Source: Streptacidiphilus sp. P02-A3a | Lineage (GTDB): Bacteria > Actinomycetota > Actinomycetes > Streptomycetales > Streptomycetaceae | Assembly: GCF_014084105.1 (NCBI RefSeq) | Contig: NZ_CP048289.1 | Coordinates: 877,922-941,921 of the forward strand | Direction: 5' to 3' | DNA length: 64,000 nt | In this document: one piece after another, positions 1-9,430 of the stretch | Numbering within the stretch: the stretch's first letter is position 1 | Layout: each line of letters begins with the position of its first letter | Made by a program: the position numbers and the translations under genes | Notes under the pieces: model-generated | The model's database searches: none | The model's input: only the letters and a program-made list of their open reading frames with translations | What the model was told of the DNA's origin: nothing

Positions 1-638
1 TCCCGTTCACCTCCGCCGCGCTGATCGGCTGCTCCGTGGTGACCGGCGTCGGCGCGGCGCTCAACCGGGCCCGGGTCGGCCTCGGCGACACCGTCGCCGT
101 GATCGGCTGCGGCGGGATCGGCCTGAACGTCATCCAGGGCGCGCGGATCGCCGGGGCCGGGCGGATCGTGGCCGTCGACGCGGTCGCGGCCAAGGAGGGC
201 ATCGCCCGGACCTTCGGCGCCACCGACTTCGTCGACGCCCGCGCGGTGGACTCCGTCGTCGAGGCCGTCCGCGCGCTGCTGCCGACCGGAGTCGACCACG
301 CCTTCGAGTGCGTCGGCAGCACCGCGCTGATCCGCCAGGCCGTCGACCTGCTGGACCGGCACGGGCAGGCGGTGCTGCTCGGGATGACGCCGGTCACCGC
401 CGAGGCCTCGTTCCGGCCCGCCGAGCTCTTCCTGGACAAGGCGGTGCTGGGCTGCCGCTACGGCTCCTCCCGGCCGCAGACCGACATCCCCCGCTACGCC
501 GCGCTCTACCGCTCCGGCCGCCTGCTGCTGGACGAACTCGTCACCGCCGTCTACCCGGTGGACGAGTTCGAGCGCGCCGCCGACGACACCCAGCACGCCC
601 GGGTGGCCCGCGCCGTCCTCAGCTTCGGGAGCCACTGA
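1..638 (+). CDS. Zinc-type alcohol dehydrogenase, C-terminal part (cut by window start)
   Basis: The open frame runs in from the left edge, with in-frame residues readable from base 3, so the N-terminus and the catalytic zinc ligands lie outside the window. What remains is the Rossmann half of a medium-chain dehydrogenase: the helix-capping stretch AALIGCSVVTGVGAA, then the dinucleotide motif GCGGIG followed by an acidic residue (VAVDA) typical of NAD binding, and a C-terminal lobe ending at SFGSH. This layout matches class III-like zinc alcohol dehydrogenases that oxidise alcohols or thiol-formaldehyde adducts with NAD. The substrate cannot be read from this half. It is followed by a 129-base gap before the next gene on the same strand. 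Confidence 0.85.
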   Translation, partial: PFTSAALIGCSVVTGVGAALNRARVGLGDTVAVIGCGGIGLNVIQGARIAGAGRIVAVDAVAAKEGIARTFGATDFVDARAVDSVVEAVRALLPTGVDHAFECVGSTALIRQAVDLLDRHGQAVLLGMTPVTAEASFRPAELFLDKAVLGCRYGSSRPQTDIPRYAALYRSGRLLLDELVTAVYPVDEFERAADDTQHARVARAVLSFGSH

Positions 639-767
639 GGGGCCTCCGGAGCCGCCGACCCCGCTGGAACCACCGATGCTACCGAAGAGTAGGAACGATC
701 ACCGGTGCCTTGTTAGGCTGCGGCCCGGGCAGAGCCGCCCGCCACCCCGGCCGATAGGAACCCACAC

Positions 768-1235
768 ATGACCGGCACCACGCCCGCCGACCAGCCGTCC
801 TCCGTCGCCGAACTCCTGGCCGCCACCGTGCCCATGGTGCGGACGCTGAACCTGGAGTTCCTGGAGTGCACCGACCGGCGCGCGGTGCTGCGCCTGCCCG
901 ACCAGCCCGAGTTCCACAACCACCTGGCCGGTCCGCACGCCGGGGCGATGTTCACCCTGGCCGAGTCCGCGAGCGGCGCGGTCGTCCTGGCCGCCTTCAG
1001 CGACCAGCTCGGACGCGCGGTGCCGCTGGCCGTCAGCGCCGAGATCGCCTACCGCAAGCTGGCCCGGGGCACGGTCACCGCCGCCGCCGAACTCGGCCGC
1101 CCGGCGGCGGAGGTGGTCGCCGAGCTCGACGCGGGCCGGCGCCCCGAGTTCCCGGTGGCGGTCACGCTCACCCGCGAGGACGGCGCGGTCTGCGGCGAGA
1201 TGACCGTGCTGTGGACGCTGCGCCCGCAGCAGTGA
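768..1235 (+). CDS. DUF4442/PaaI-like hotdog-fold thioesterase
   Basis: A 155-residue protein of hotdog-thioesterase size. The central helix region (HNHLAGPHAGAMFTLAESASG) has the usual pattern of a basic/polar start followed by a Gly-Ala-rich helix, and the following strands (PLAVSAEIAYRKLARGTVTA) match the DUF4442/PaaI type. Such proteins hydrolyse acyl-CoA or acyl-carrier thioesters; the acyl group is unknown. The ATG is preceded by an AGGAA ribosome site. The last 68 bases overlap the 3' end of the convergent HAD gene. Confidence 0.75.
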   Translation: MTGTTPADQPSSVAELLAATVPMVRTLNLEFLECTDRRAVLRLPDQPEFHNHLAGPHAGAMFTLAESASGAVVLAAFSDQLGRAVPLAVSAEIAYRKLARGTVTAAAELGRPAAEVVAELDAGRRPEFPVAVTLTREDGAVCGEMTVLWTLRPQQ

Positions 1236-1965
1236 CCGGAGTGGCCCTCGGCCCTCGGGCGGCCGCCTCCGCCCCGGTGATCAGGGCCGGGAGCGTGCTG
1301 AGGTCGGCGAGGTGGTGCGGCACGCCCGGATCAGGGGTGCGCACCAGCACCGCGTCGATCCCGAGGGCGTGGGCCCCGGCGATGTCGGCGACGGGGTTGT
1401 CGCCGATCATCCAGACCCGCTCCGGGTCCCCGGCGGCGGCCAGCGCCAGCCGGAAGGCCTGCGGATGGGGCTTCTCGTAGCCGATCACCGCCGAGTTGAC
1501 GATCGCGTCGAAGCGCGGCGCGATGCCCAGGGCCGTGATCAGCGCCGTGAGTTCGGGTACGTGGTTGGACAGCACGGCGTGCCGCCAGCCCAGTTCGCTG
1601 AGCTCGGCCAGGGCCGGGACGGTGTCCGGGTAGAGCTGCCAGTGCACCGGGTCGGTGTACCGTGCCCGGGCCAGCCCGGCGACGTGGGCCGCCTGCGCTG
1701 ACCCGATCCCGATCCGGGTCAGTCCCTCGGCGATCACTCCGGTCATGTGCCGCCACCAGGCGTCCGGATCGGACAGCTGCGGGTGGGCGAGGTCCGGCTG
1801 GTCCCACAGGTATCTGGTCCTCAGCTCCGCCGATATCTGCTCCCGCCGGTAGCCGTGCCCCGGCGCCTCGGCGTCCAGCAGCTCCAGTACGGTGCCCGAC
1901 CACCGCCCGGGGCGCTGCCCCAGCGTCCCGTCGAAGTCCCACAGCAGCAAACGCCTTCCGGCCAC
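1168..1965 (-). CDS. HAD-family hydrolase (phosphoglycolate phosphatase-like)
   Basis: 265 residues starting at GTG with a strong GGGAGGGGG site upstream. Motif I is DFDGTL near residue 10 (nucleophile Asp and acid/base Asp), motif II is the VLSNHV region, motif III is the lysine in YEKPHPQAF, and motif IV is MIGDNPVADI, giving a full set of HAD phosphatase residues with a helical cap. The family dephosphorylates small phospho-metabolites in the cytoplasm; the substrate is not determined. The last 30 or so residues (Ala/Arg/Pro-rich, ending RRRPRRPRG) lie beyond the fold and are encoded opposite the end of the thioesterase gene, so this tail may be an overlap by-product. Confidence 0.85.
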   Translation of the reverse strand: MAGRRLLLWDFDGTLGQRPGRWSGTVLELLDAEAPGHGYRREQISAELRTRYLWDQPDLAHPQLSDPDAWWRHMTGVIAEGLTRIGIGSAQAAHVAGLARARYTDPVHWQLYPDTVPALAELSELGWRHAVLSNHVPELTALITALGIAPRFDAIVNSAVIGYEKPHPQAFRLALAAAGDPERVWMIGDNPVADIAGAHALGIDAVLVRTPDPGVPHHLADLSTLPALITGAEAAARGPRATPVTAAGAASTARSSRRRPRRPRG

Positions 1966-2047
1966 GGATCCGCCCCCTCCCGGCCGCCGACTCGCCTGGT
2001 CGGCGGGCCTGTCGACGCTACCAGAGGGGCACCGCGCGCGGCCGGGA

Positions 2048-2362
2048 TCAGGCGGGGGCCGACCCGCCCAGCACCGCGTCGAGGAACCCCGGGAAGCGGG
2101 AGTCCAGTTCGCTCCGACGCAGGATCATCAGCCGGTTCTTGCCGTCGATCCGGGTCTCGGTGATGCCCGCCTCGCGCAGGATCCGCCAGTGGTTCGACAG
2201 CGTGGACCGGGGCACGGTGATCCCGTCCGGCAGGCAACTGGTCCAGCCGTCCGCCGCCAGCCGCCGCAGCAGCTCCAGCCGCACCGGGTCGCCCAGCGCG
2301 TGCAGCACGGTCGCCAGGTCGAAGTCCTCCGCCTTGGGCTGCGGCAGTTCGCGCATTCGCAT
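2048..2362 (-). CDS. ArsR-family winged-helix transcriptional regulator
   Basis: A 104-residue winged-helix protein. Residues 16-90 contain the ArsR core: ALGDPVRLELLRRLA, the recognition segment STLSNHWRILREAGI, then the wing (TETRIDGKNRLMIL). No cysteine cluster typical of metal sensing is present; the single Cys (TSCLPDG) suggests a non-metal ArsR type. It is divergent from the VOC gene, with about 80 bases between start codons, so it probably controls that gene and itself. Effector unknown. Confidence 0.88.
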   Translation of the reverse strand: MRMRELPQPKAEDFDLATVLHALGDPVRLELLRRLAADGWTSCLPDGITVPRSTLSNHWRILREAGITETRIDGKNRLMILRRSELDSRFPGFLDAVLGGSAPA

Positions 2363-2443
2363 CCTCCTGATCCAGGCCCCTGTCTAGTATGACCATCAGT
2401 TCAACAGTTCGGGAAAGTCGAAATGATGGGTGAGGAGCGGGAC

Positions 2444-2809
2444 ATGAAGGTACTGAGCACGCTGGCCCGGCTGTACGTGGGCGACCTGGACCGGGCGCTG
2501 CCGGCGCTGCGCGAACTGACCGGGCTGGAGGAACCGGGGCTGCGCTTCCCCTACAGCGGTGTGGAGGTGGCGAGCATCGGCGGCTTCCTGGTGGTCGCGG
2601 GCACCGAGGAGGCCCTCGCCCCGTTCCGGCGGGTGCAGAGCACCGTCCTGGTCGACGACCTGGACGGCGTCCAGGACCTGCTGGGCGCGCACGGGGGCGA
2701 GGTCCTGTCCGGGCCGAACCAGGTGCCGACCGGGCGCAACATCACCGTTCGGCACCCGGGCGGAGTCGTCATCGAATACGTGGAGCACACCCGGAGTTCG
2801 ACCGGCTGA
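2444..2809 (+). CDS. VOC (glyoxalase/bleomycin-resistance fold) protein
   Basis: About 121 residues from the ATG at 2444, chosen because GAGGAG lies correctly upstream; an in-frame ATG at 2423 has no such site. The protein has two beta-alpha-beta-beta-beta units typical of the vicinal-oxygen-chelate fold: MKVLSTLARLYVGDLDRALP at the start and the second unit around TVLVDDLDGVQDLL to VRHPGGVVIEYVEH, with a terminal Glu in the metal-ligand position. VOC proteins include glyoxalases, dioxygenases and drug-binding proteins. The role here is unknown; the divergent ArsR gene points to inducible control. Confidence 0.75.
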   Translation: MKVLSTLARLYVGDLDRALPALRELTGLEEPGLRFPYSGVEVASIGGFLVVAGTEEALAPFRRVQSTVLVDDLDGVQDLLGAHGGEVLSGPNQVPTGRNITVRHPGGVVIEYVEHTRSSTG

Positions 2810-2991
2810 ACCCCCAAGTCGCGTGCTCCACGCGACCGCGGGCGGCGGGCCTGGGCCGATCGGGGGCCGGTCCGCTGCCGTACGGGCGAATGCTCGGAGT
2901 GGCACGCGGCGCGACGCCGTCCGGCCCGGGGCCGGACCGTAGCGTCGGCGACGCCAGTCCGTTCACCACCCGTAGAGAAGGAACCCACGCC

Positions 2992-3357
2992 ATGCGGAAG
3001 ACTTACGGCGTCATCGCGGCCGCCGCCCTGCTGGCCGCCGCCGGAACGGTCGCCACGATCAGCAGCAGCCAGGCCGAGACCAGGACCCTGGGCGGGCCCC
3101 TGGGCGGGACGCACATCGTCACCGCGACCATGACCACCAAGCACACCGACTTCGCCAAGGCGACCGCGCTGTGCCCGAGCGGCGAGGCGGTCGTCACCGG
3201 TGGCGTCTCCAGCAACACCACCGCCGGGGTGTTCGTGATGGCGTCGGCCCCCACCGCGGACGGCAACGGCTGGTACGGCTCCACCCAGAACAGCTACGGC
3301 AACTCGAAGTCGTACACCCTCACCGTCTACGCGGTCTGCGCGCCGATCGGCAACTGA
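2992..3357 (+). CDS. Small secreted protein of unknown function
   Basis: 121 residues. The ATG at 2992 follows AGAAGGAA; upstream in-frame starts lack a ribosome site. The N-terminus is a clear Sec signal peptide: MRKTYG, a hydrophobic Ala-rich core, and a probable cleavage after SSQA near residue 28. The mature protein is about 90 residues with two cysteines (ATALCPSG and YAVCAPIGN) placed to form one disulfide, and is rich in Thr, Ser, Gly and Val, suggesting a small extracellular beta fold. No recognised family. Confidence 0.75.
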   Translation: MRKTYGVIAAAALLAAAGTVATISSSQAETRTLGGPLGGTHIVTATMTTKHTDFAKATALCPSGEAVVTGGVSSNTTAGVFVMASAPTADGNGWYGSTQNSYGNSKSYTLTVYAVCAPIGN

Positions 3358-3388
3358 GCTCCCGAAGGCCGGGTCGGGCACAGGCAGA

Positions 3389-3420
3389 GGGCCCGTCGTC
3401 CGCCGAGCGGACGCGGGCCC
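3389..3420. terminator. Strong GC hairpin between convergent genes
   Basis: A near-perfect inverted repeat (arms GGGCCCG-T-CGTCCGC and GCGGACGCGGGCCC, one bulged base, 3-4 base loop) lies between the secreted-protein gene and the convergent cold-shock gene. It probably terminates transcription from both sides. Confidence 0.7.
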
Positions 3421-3505
3421 CCTTGAGTCGGTGCTGGCGAAGCCACCGGGGAGACTCAGGCGATCTGATCGGAGAGGATCAGCAGCCGTAGGTCAGTGGT
3501 GGAGA

Positions 3506-4910
<1,405 letters not shown>

Positions 4911-4911
4911 G

Positions 4912-4928
4912 CCCGTCGGCCCGACGGG
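4912..4928 (+). terminator. Short GC hairpin after mqnA
   Basis: CCCGTCGG and CCGACGGG form an 8-base inverted repeat around one base, directly after the mqnA stop. It may be a weak terminator or attenuator before mqnC. A -10-like TAGTCT at 4955-4960 suggests mqnC also has its own promoter. Confidence 0.4.
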
Positions 4929-5021
4929 GCGCGGGCGGTCGAGGAGCGCTGGCGTAGTCTGAACGACGTCCGCGTTTGTACCGGTTGCCGTGGACGAAGC
5001 GCAGACTGAGAGGACGCCGAG

Positions 5022-6248
5022 GTGCCTGAGACCGCCCAGCCCCAGGAGACGGATCTCCAGGCCGTCCTGGACCGTGCCGCCGCCGGGGGCAGGATCACCC
5101 CGGAAGAGGCGCTCGACCTCTACCGGCACGCCCCCCTGCACGCCCTGGGCGCGGCGGCCGACGCCGCGCGCCGCCGCCGCTACGCCGGTACCGAGCACAT
5201 CGCGACGTACATCATCGAGCGGAACATCAACTACACCAACGTCTGCGTGACGGCCTGCAAGTTCTGCGCCTTCTACGCCGCGCCCAAGGACGTCGACAAG
5301 GGCTGGTCGCGGGACCTGGACGAGATCCTGCGCCGCTGCGCGGAGACCGTCGAACTCGGCGGCACCCAGATCATGTTCCAGGGCGGCCACCACCCCGACT
5401 ACGGCGTGGAGTACTACGAGCGGGCCTTCTCGGCGATCAAGAAGGACTTCCCGCAGCTGGTCATCCACTCGCTCGGGGCCTCCGAGATCGAGCACATGGC
5501 GCGGATCTCCGGGGTCAGCGCCGAGGAGGCGATCCGCCGGATCCACGCCGCCGGGCTCGACTCCTTCGCGGGCGCCGGCGCGGAGCTGCTGCCCGAGCGC
5601 CCCCGCAAGGCCATCGCGCCGCTCAAGGAGTCCGGCGAGCGCTGGCTGGAGATCATGGAGACCGCCCACAACCTGGGCGTCGAGTCCACCTCCACCATGC
5701 TGATGGGCACCGGCGAGACCAACGCCGAGCGGATCGAGCACCTGCGCATGATCCGCGACGTGCAGGACCGCACCGGCGGCTTCCGCGCCTTCATCCCGTA
5801 CACGTACCAGCCCGAGAACAACCACCTCAAGGGCCGTACCCAGGCCACGCTGTTCGAGTACCTGCGGCTGATCGCGATCGCCCGGCTGTTCCTGGACAAC
5901 GTCGCCCACATCCAGGGCTCGTGGCTGACCGTCGGCAAGGAGATGGGCCAGCTCACGCTGCACTACGGCGCGGACGACCTGGGCTCGGTCATGCTGGAGG
6001 AGAACGTGGTCTCCTCGGCCGGGGCCAAGCACCGCTCCAACCGGATGGAGCTGATCAACCTGATCCGCACGGCCGGACGCGTGCCCGCGCAGCGCGCCAC
6101 CACCTACGAGCACCTGGTCATCCACGAGGACCCGGCGAACGACCCGGTCGACGACCGGGTGGTCTCGCACATCGCCTCCACCGCGATCGAGGGCGGCGGC
6201 GTGGGCGTGGCCCGCACCGAGCTGAAGCTCCTCAACTCGGTCGACTGA
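5022..6248 (+). CDS. mqnC: Cyclic dehypoxanthinyl futalosine synthase MqnC (radical SAM)
   Basis: 408 residues from GTG, with GAGAGGA upstream. MqnC is a radical-SAM enzyme that cyclises dehypoxanthine futalosine in menaquinone synthesis. The cluster-binding cysteines are C75, C79 and C82 in CVTACKFC, preceded by the conserved RNINYTNVC; GGTQIMFQGGHHPDYG and the C-terminal SAGAKHR region also match the CofG/CofH-MqnC branch. Full length for the family. Four bases separate it from the next gene, so those two are co-transcribed. Confidence 0.95.
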   Translation: MPETAQPQETDLQAVLDRAAAGGRITPEEALDLYRHAPLHALGAAADAARRRRYAGTEHIATYIIERNINYTNVCVTACKFCAFYAAPKDVDKGWSRDLDEILRRCAETVELGGTQIMFQGGHHPDYGVEYYERAFSAIKKDFPQLVIHSLGASEIEHMARISGVSAEEAIRRIHAAGLDSFAGAGAELLPERPRKAIAPLKESGERWLEIMETAHNLGVESTSTMLMGTGETNAERIEHLRMIRDVQDRTGGFRAFIPYTYQPENNHLKGRTQATLFEYLRLIAIARLFLDNVAHIQGSWLTVGKEMGQLTLHYGADDLGSVMLEENVVSSAGAKHRSNRMELINLIRTAGRVPAQRATTYEHLVIHEDPANDPVDDRVVSHIASTAIEGGGVGVARTELKLLNSVD

Positions 6249-6252
6249 GTCG

Positions 6253-6657
6253 TTGCTCACCATCCACGCCACGCCCGGGCTCGCGGTCGCGGTCGAGGGC
6301 GAGCGGGTGCTCGCCCTCGGCCCGTCGGCGGAGCTGGAGGCGGCGTACCCGCGGGCCCGGGTGCGCCGCTGGGCCGGGGTGCTCGGCGCCGGGCGGCTGC
6401 ACGAGGGCCCGCTGCCGGACGCCCCCAGCGCGCGCGAGCGGGTGCACGCCCTGCTGCGCACCGGTGCGACCGCCGCGCACCCGGCGCAGCTGGCCGATCC
6501 GGAGCTGCGCGCCGCCGCCCGGCGCAACGGCCTCGTCGCGGCGGATCGGCCACCGGTCCTGGCCGTCGGCGCCCGGGCCGACCTCGCGGTCATCGCCGAG
6601 GACGGCAGCTGCCTGGCCACGGTGCTGGCCGGACGCCTGGTCCACCGCCGCGCCTGA
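6253..6657 (+). CDS. Short imidazolonepropionase-like composite-domain protein
   Basis: 134 residues starting at TTG 6253, only four bases after mqnC. The sequence resembles the small composite beta domain of amidohydrolases (LTIHATPGLAVAVEGERVLALG at the start; GARADLAVIAEDGSCLATVLAGRLVH at the end), but the TIM-barrel metal-binding part of a real amidohydrolase (HxH, catalytic Asp) is missing. Comparable short proteins occur next to menaquinone genes in streptomycetes, as I recall. It may be a relic of an aminodeoxyfutalosine-deaminase-like enzyme or an accessory protein; catalytic activity looks unlikely. TTG is the only start giving tight coupling. Confidence 0.65.
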   Translation: MLTIHATPGLAVAVEGERVLALGPSAELEAAYPRARVRRWAGVLGAGRLHEGPLPDAPSARERVHALLRTGATAAHPAQLADPELRAAARRNGLVAADRPPVLAVGARADLAVIAEDGSCLATVLAGRLVHRRA

Positions 6658-6704
6658 ACCGTCCTGCCTGAACCCGTCCTGCCTGAACCGTCCCGGCTGA
6701 ACCG
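6653..6704 (+). repeat. Degenerate 14-15 base tandem repeat, 3.5 copies
   Basis: The unit CCTGAACCGTCCTG is repeated with small changes from 6653 to 6704, starting inside the last codons and stop of the preceding gene. Each unit supplies a TGA. It fills the gap before menG. Confidence 0.75.
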
Positions 6705-6757
6705 CCGCCCGACCCCGGGTGGCGGGCCCACCCGGGGCCTGGGTGAAGAATGGGCAC

Positions 6758-7450
6758 GTGACCCGAGCCTCCCTGGACAAGCAGCCGCACGAAGTCGCCT
6801 CGATGTTCGACGACGTGGCGGCCAAGTACGACCTCACCAACGACGTGCTCTCGCTGGGCCAGACCCGCCTCTGGCGCAAGGCCGTCGCCCGCGCGGTCGA
6901 CGCCGGGCCCGGCGAGTACGTGCTCGACCTGGCGGCCGGTACCGCCACCTCCTCGCTGCCCTTCGCCGAGGCCGGGGCCGTGGTCGTGCCCTGCGACTTC
7001 TCGCTGGGCATGCTGCGCGAGGGCAAGCGCCGGCACCCGGAGCTGCCGCTGACCGCCGGGGACGCCACCCGGCTGCCGTTCGCGGACGCCGTGTTCGACG
7101 CCGTCACCATCTCCTTCGGGCTGCGCAACGTCCACGACACCGACGCCGCGCTGCGCGAGCTGCTGCGGGTCACCAAGCCCGGTGGCCGGGTCGTCATCTG
7201 CGAGTTCAGCCACCCGGTGTGGGCCCCGCTGCGCACCCTCTACACCGAGTACCTGATGCGCGCGCTGCCGCCGGTCGCCACCGCGGTCAGCAGCAACCCG
7301 GACGCCTACGTCTACCTGGCCGACTCCATCCGCGCCTGGCCCGACCAGCCCGCGCTGGCCGCCCGGCTGCAGTCCGCGGGCTGGTCCTCGGTCGCCTGGC
7401 GCAACCTCACCGGCGGCATCGTCGCCCTGCACCGGGGCGTCCGGAAGTAG
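6758..7450 (+). CDS. menG: Demethylmenaquinone methyltransferase MenG (UbiE family)
   Basis: 230 residues from GTG 6758. It transfers the methyl group of SAM to the naphthoquinone ring, the last step of menaquinone synthesis. The SAM motif DLAAGTA is at residues 57-63, with post-motif [10 protein letters not shown] and [15 protein letters not shown], all characteristic of UbiE/MenG. The N-terminal [22 protein letters not shown] is the family hallmark. The start is supported by homology; the frame extends 13 codons upstream without a ribosome site. It follows mqnC and the small composite-domain gene and converges with the SLOG-like gene. Confidence 0.94.
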   Translation: MTRASLDKQPHEVASMFDDVAAKYDLTNDVLSLGQTRLWRKAVARAVDAGPGEYVLDLAAGTATSSLPFAEAGAVVVPCDFSLGMLREGKRRHPELPLTAGDATRLPFADAVFDAVTISFGLRNVHDTDAALRELLRVTKPGGRVVICEFSHPVWAPLRTLYTEYLMRALPPVATAVSSNPDAYVYLADSIRAWPDQPALAARLQSAGWSSVAWRNLTGGIVALHRGVRK

Positions 7451-7488
7451 CGGTCCGGAGGCGGCGGTCCGGAGGTGAGGGACCCCGC

Positions 7489-7902
7489 TCAGGCCCGGGC
7501 GGAGCCGGCGGGCCAGACGGTGTGCACGTAGATGCCCCGGGACTCGGCGGCGGCGACGGCGTCGGCGACGGGGGTGCCGGGCTCGCCGTCCCAGACCGCG
7601 ACGAGTTCGTCGACCAGGTCGAGCAGCGAGTCGACCGGGTCCAGGCCGGGGGCGAGCCGGTGCACCGCGCGCGCCTGGCGCAGCAGCGCGGCCGGGGGCG
7701 AGGCCGGACCACCCAGCACCTCCAGCGTGCCCCCGTGCTCCAGCACCGCCTCGGCGAACCAGGTCTCCGGCCCCTCGCCGAGGGGGCTGACGCCGACCAG
7801 GCCGTAGGTCTGGTAGCCGGTGACCAGCTTCCACAGCTCGCCGCGCACCAGCATCTCGGTGATGTCGGACAGGCCCCGGTGTCCCATGACGCCGATGTGC
7901 AT
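7489..7902 (-). CDS. Rossmann-like (SLOG-type) protein of unknown function
   Basis: 137 residues from the ATG at 7902, chosen for the GGGAGG site 10 bases upstream. It opens MHIGVMGHRGL, a glycine-rich nucleotide-binding start seen in SLOG/DprA-like Rossmann folds, and has further pieces of that fold: LVGVSPLGEGPETWFAEAVLEHGGTLEVL and LVDELVAVWDGEPG before a terminal strand YVHTVWP. SLOG proteins sense or process nucleotide derivatives. The ligand is unknown. It is convergent to menG and divergent from the menJ-like gene, so it sits inside the quinone region without an obvious quinone role. Confidence 0.65.
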   Translation of the reverse strand: MHIGVMGHRGLSDITEMLVRGELWKLVTGYQTYGLVGVSPLGEGPETWFAEAVLEHGGTLEVLGGPASPPAALLRQARAVHRLAPGLDPVDSLLDLVDELVAVWDGEPGTPVADAVAAAESRGIYVHTVWPAGSARA

Positions 7903-8060
7903 CCGTGCCTCCCAGCTGAAGTAGCCCGCCACCAAGCCCGCCACCGGTGGTGGATCGGGCTCAGGGTAGGCCCATCTCCTAGACTGCCCAGTAGCCCCCA
8001 CGGGCTAGCCGTACTTCCCGGAGCAGCAGAGTCTTCCGACGAGAGCAGCAGGAGTCCCAG

Positions 8061-9359
8061 GTGCCGCAGGTGACGCAGCAGACCGCAACCGTCGAGGCCG
8101 AAGCCGATGTGATCGTGGTCGGGGCGGGCCCGGCGGGCGCGACCACGGCGTACCACCTGGCGCGGGCCGGTCTTGAGGTGCTGCTGCTGGAGAAGTCGCA
8201 GTTCCCCCGGGAGAAGGTCTGCGGCGACGGCTTGACCCCGCGTGCGGTCAAGCAGTTGGTGGACATGGGGATCGACATCTCCGAGGAGGCGGGCTGGCTG
8301 CGGAACAAGGGCCTGCGGATCATCGGCGGCGGGGTGCGGCTGGAGCTGGACTGGCCGGATCTGGCGAGCTTCCCCGACTACGGACTGGTCCGCAAGCGCG
8401 CCGACTTCGACGAACTGCTGGCCCGCCAGGCGGAGAAGGCCGGGGCCAAGCTGCACCAGCTGTGCAACGTCACCGGCCCGGTGCTGGACGAGCGCAGCGG
8501 CCGGATCACCGGGGTCACCGCGAAGCTCGGTGAGTCGAAGCGCGAGGTGGAGTTCCGGGCGCCGCTGGTGGTCGCGGCCGACGGCAACTCGACCCGGCTG
8601 TCGCTGTCCATGGGCCTGCACCGGCGCGAGGACCGGCCGATGGGCGTGGCCTACCGCACCTACTTCACCTCGCCGCGCAGCCAGGACGACTACCTGGAGT
8701 CCTGGCTGGAGCTGTGGGACCGGCGCGCCGGGCAGGAGAAGCTGCTGCCGGGCTACGGCTGGATCTTCGGGATGGGCGACGGCACCAGCAACGTCGGCCT
8801 CGGCCTGCTCAACACCACCTCGGCGTTCAAGGACATCGACTACCGCGAGCTGCTCAAGGTGTGGTGCGCGGGCATGCCGGAGGAGTGGGGCTACACCCCG
8901 GAGAACATGACCGAGCCGATCCGGGGCGCGGCGCTGCCGATGGCGTTCAACCGGCAGCCGCACTACACCCGGGGCTTCCTGCTGGTGGGCGACGCGGGCG
9001 GGATGGTCAACCCGTTCAACGGCGAGGGCATCGCCTACGCGATGGAGTCGGGCCAGATCGCCGCGGGCGTGATCGTGCAGGCGCTGGCACGGCAGACGGA
9101 TCTCGGGCGGGAGCGGGCACTTGAGGCCTACCCGAAGATCCTCAAGGAGGTCTACGGGGGCTACTACACGCTGGGCCGGGCCTTCGTGAAGGCGATCGGC
9201 AACCCGCTGGTGATGCGGATGGCGGCGCAGCACGGGCTGACCCACCCGATGCTGATGCGGTTCGTGCTGAAGCTGCTGGCCAACCTGACCGACCCGCAGG
9301 GCGGCGACGCGATGGACCGGATCATCAACGGCCTGGCCAAGGTCGCCCCGCGCGGCTGA
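8061..9359 (+). CDS. Geranylgeranyl reductase family FAD enzyme, probable menaquinone reductase (MenJ-like)
   Basis: 432 residues from GTG 8061 with CAGGAG upstream. The FAD-binding GAGPAG is at residues 21-26, followed by LLLEKSQFPREKVCGDGLTPRA, the second FAD motif GDAGGMVNPFNGEGI near residue 310, and a C-terminal helical part. This is the geranylgeranyl/menaquinone reductase family; mycobacterial MenJ saturates one isoprene unit of menaquinone. Its position beside menG and upstream of nuo, with a polyprenyl synthase 19 kb on, supports a quinone side-chain role; the exact substrate is inferred. A -10-like TAGACT lies at 7980-7985. Confidence 0.85.
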   Translation: MPQVTQQTATVEAEADVIVVGAGPAGATTAYHLARAGLEVLLLEKSQFPREKVCGDGLTPRAVKQLVDMGIDISEEAGWLRNKGLRIIGGGVRLELDWPDLASFPDYGLVRKRADFDELLARQAEKAGAKLHQLCNVTGPVLDERSGRITGVTAKLGESKREVEFRAPLVVAADGNSTRLSLSMGLHRREDRPMGVAYRTYFTSPRSQDDYLESWLELWDRRAGQEKLLPGYGWIFGMGDGTSNVGLGLLNTTSAFKDIDYRELLKVWCAGMPEEWGYTPENMTEPIRGAALPMAFNRQPHYTRGFLLVGDAGGMVNPFNGEGIAYAMESGQIAAGVIVQALARQTDLGRERALEAYPKILKEVYGGYYTLGRAFVKAIGNPLVMRMAAQHGLTHPMLMRFVLKLLANLTDPQGGDAMDRIINGLAKVAPRG

Positions 9360-9368
9360 CCGCGCGGG

Positions 9369-9407
9369 GCGGGAGGGGGCGCCGCGGGCCGCGGCGCCCC
9401 CTCCCGC
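9369..9407. terminator. Perfect 19-base-arm hairpin between convergent genes
   Basis: Arms 9369-9387 and 9389-9407 are exact reverse complements (GCGGGAGGGGG... / ...CCCCCTCCCGC), with almost no loop. It lies between the reductase and the convergent secreted protein and should stop transcription from either side. Confidence 0.8.
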
Positions 9408-9430
9408 GCGTCCTCACCCGTCGCGGGCCG

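Noticed and set aside
7407..9245. 612-residue open frame on the minus strand
   Set aside because: It covers the SLOG-like gene and the antisense of the MenJ-like gene in the wrong frame; the real genes have clear family motifs.
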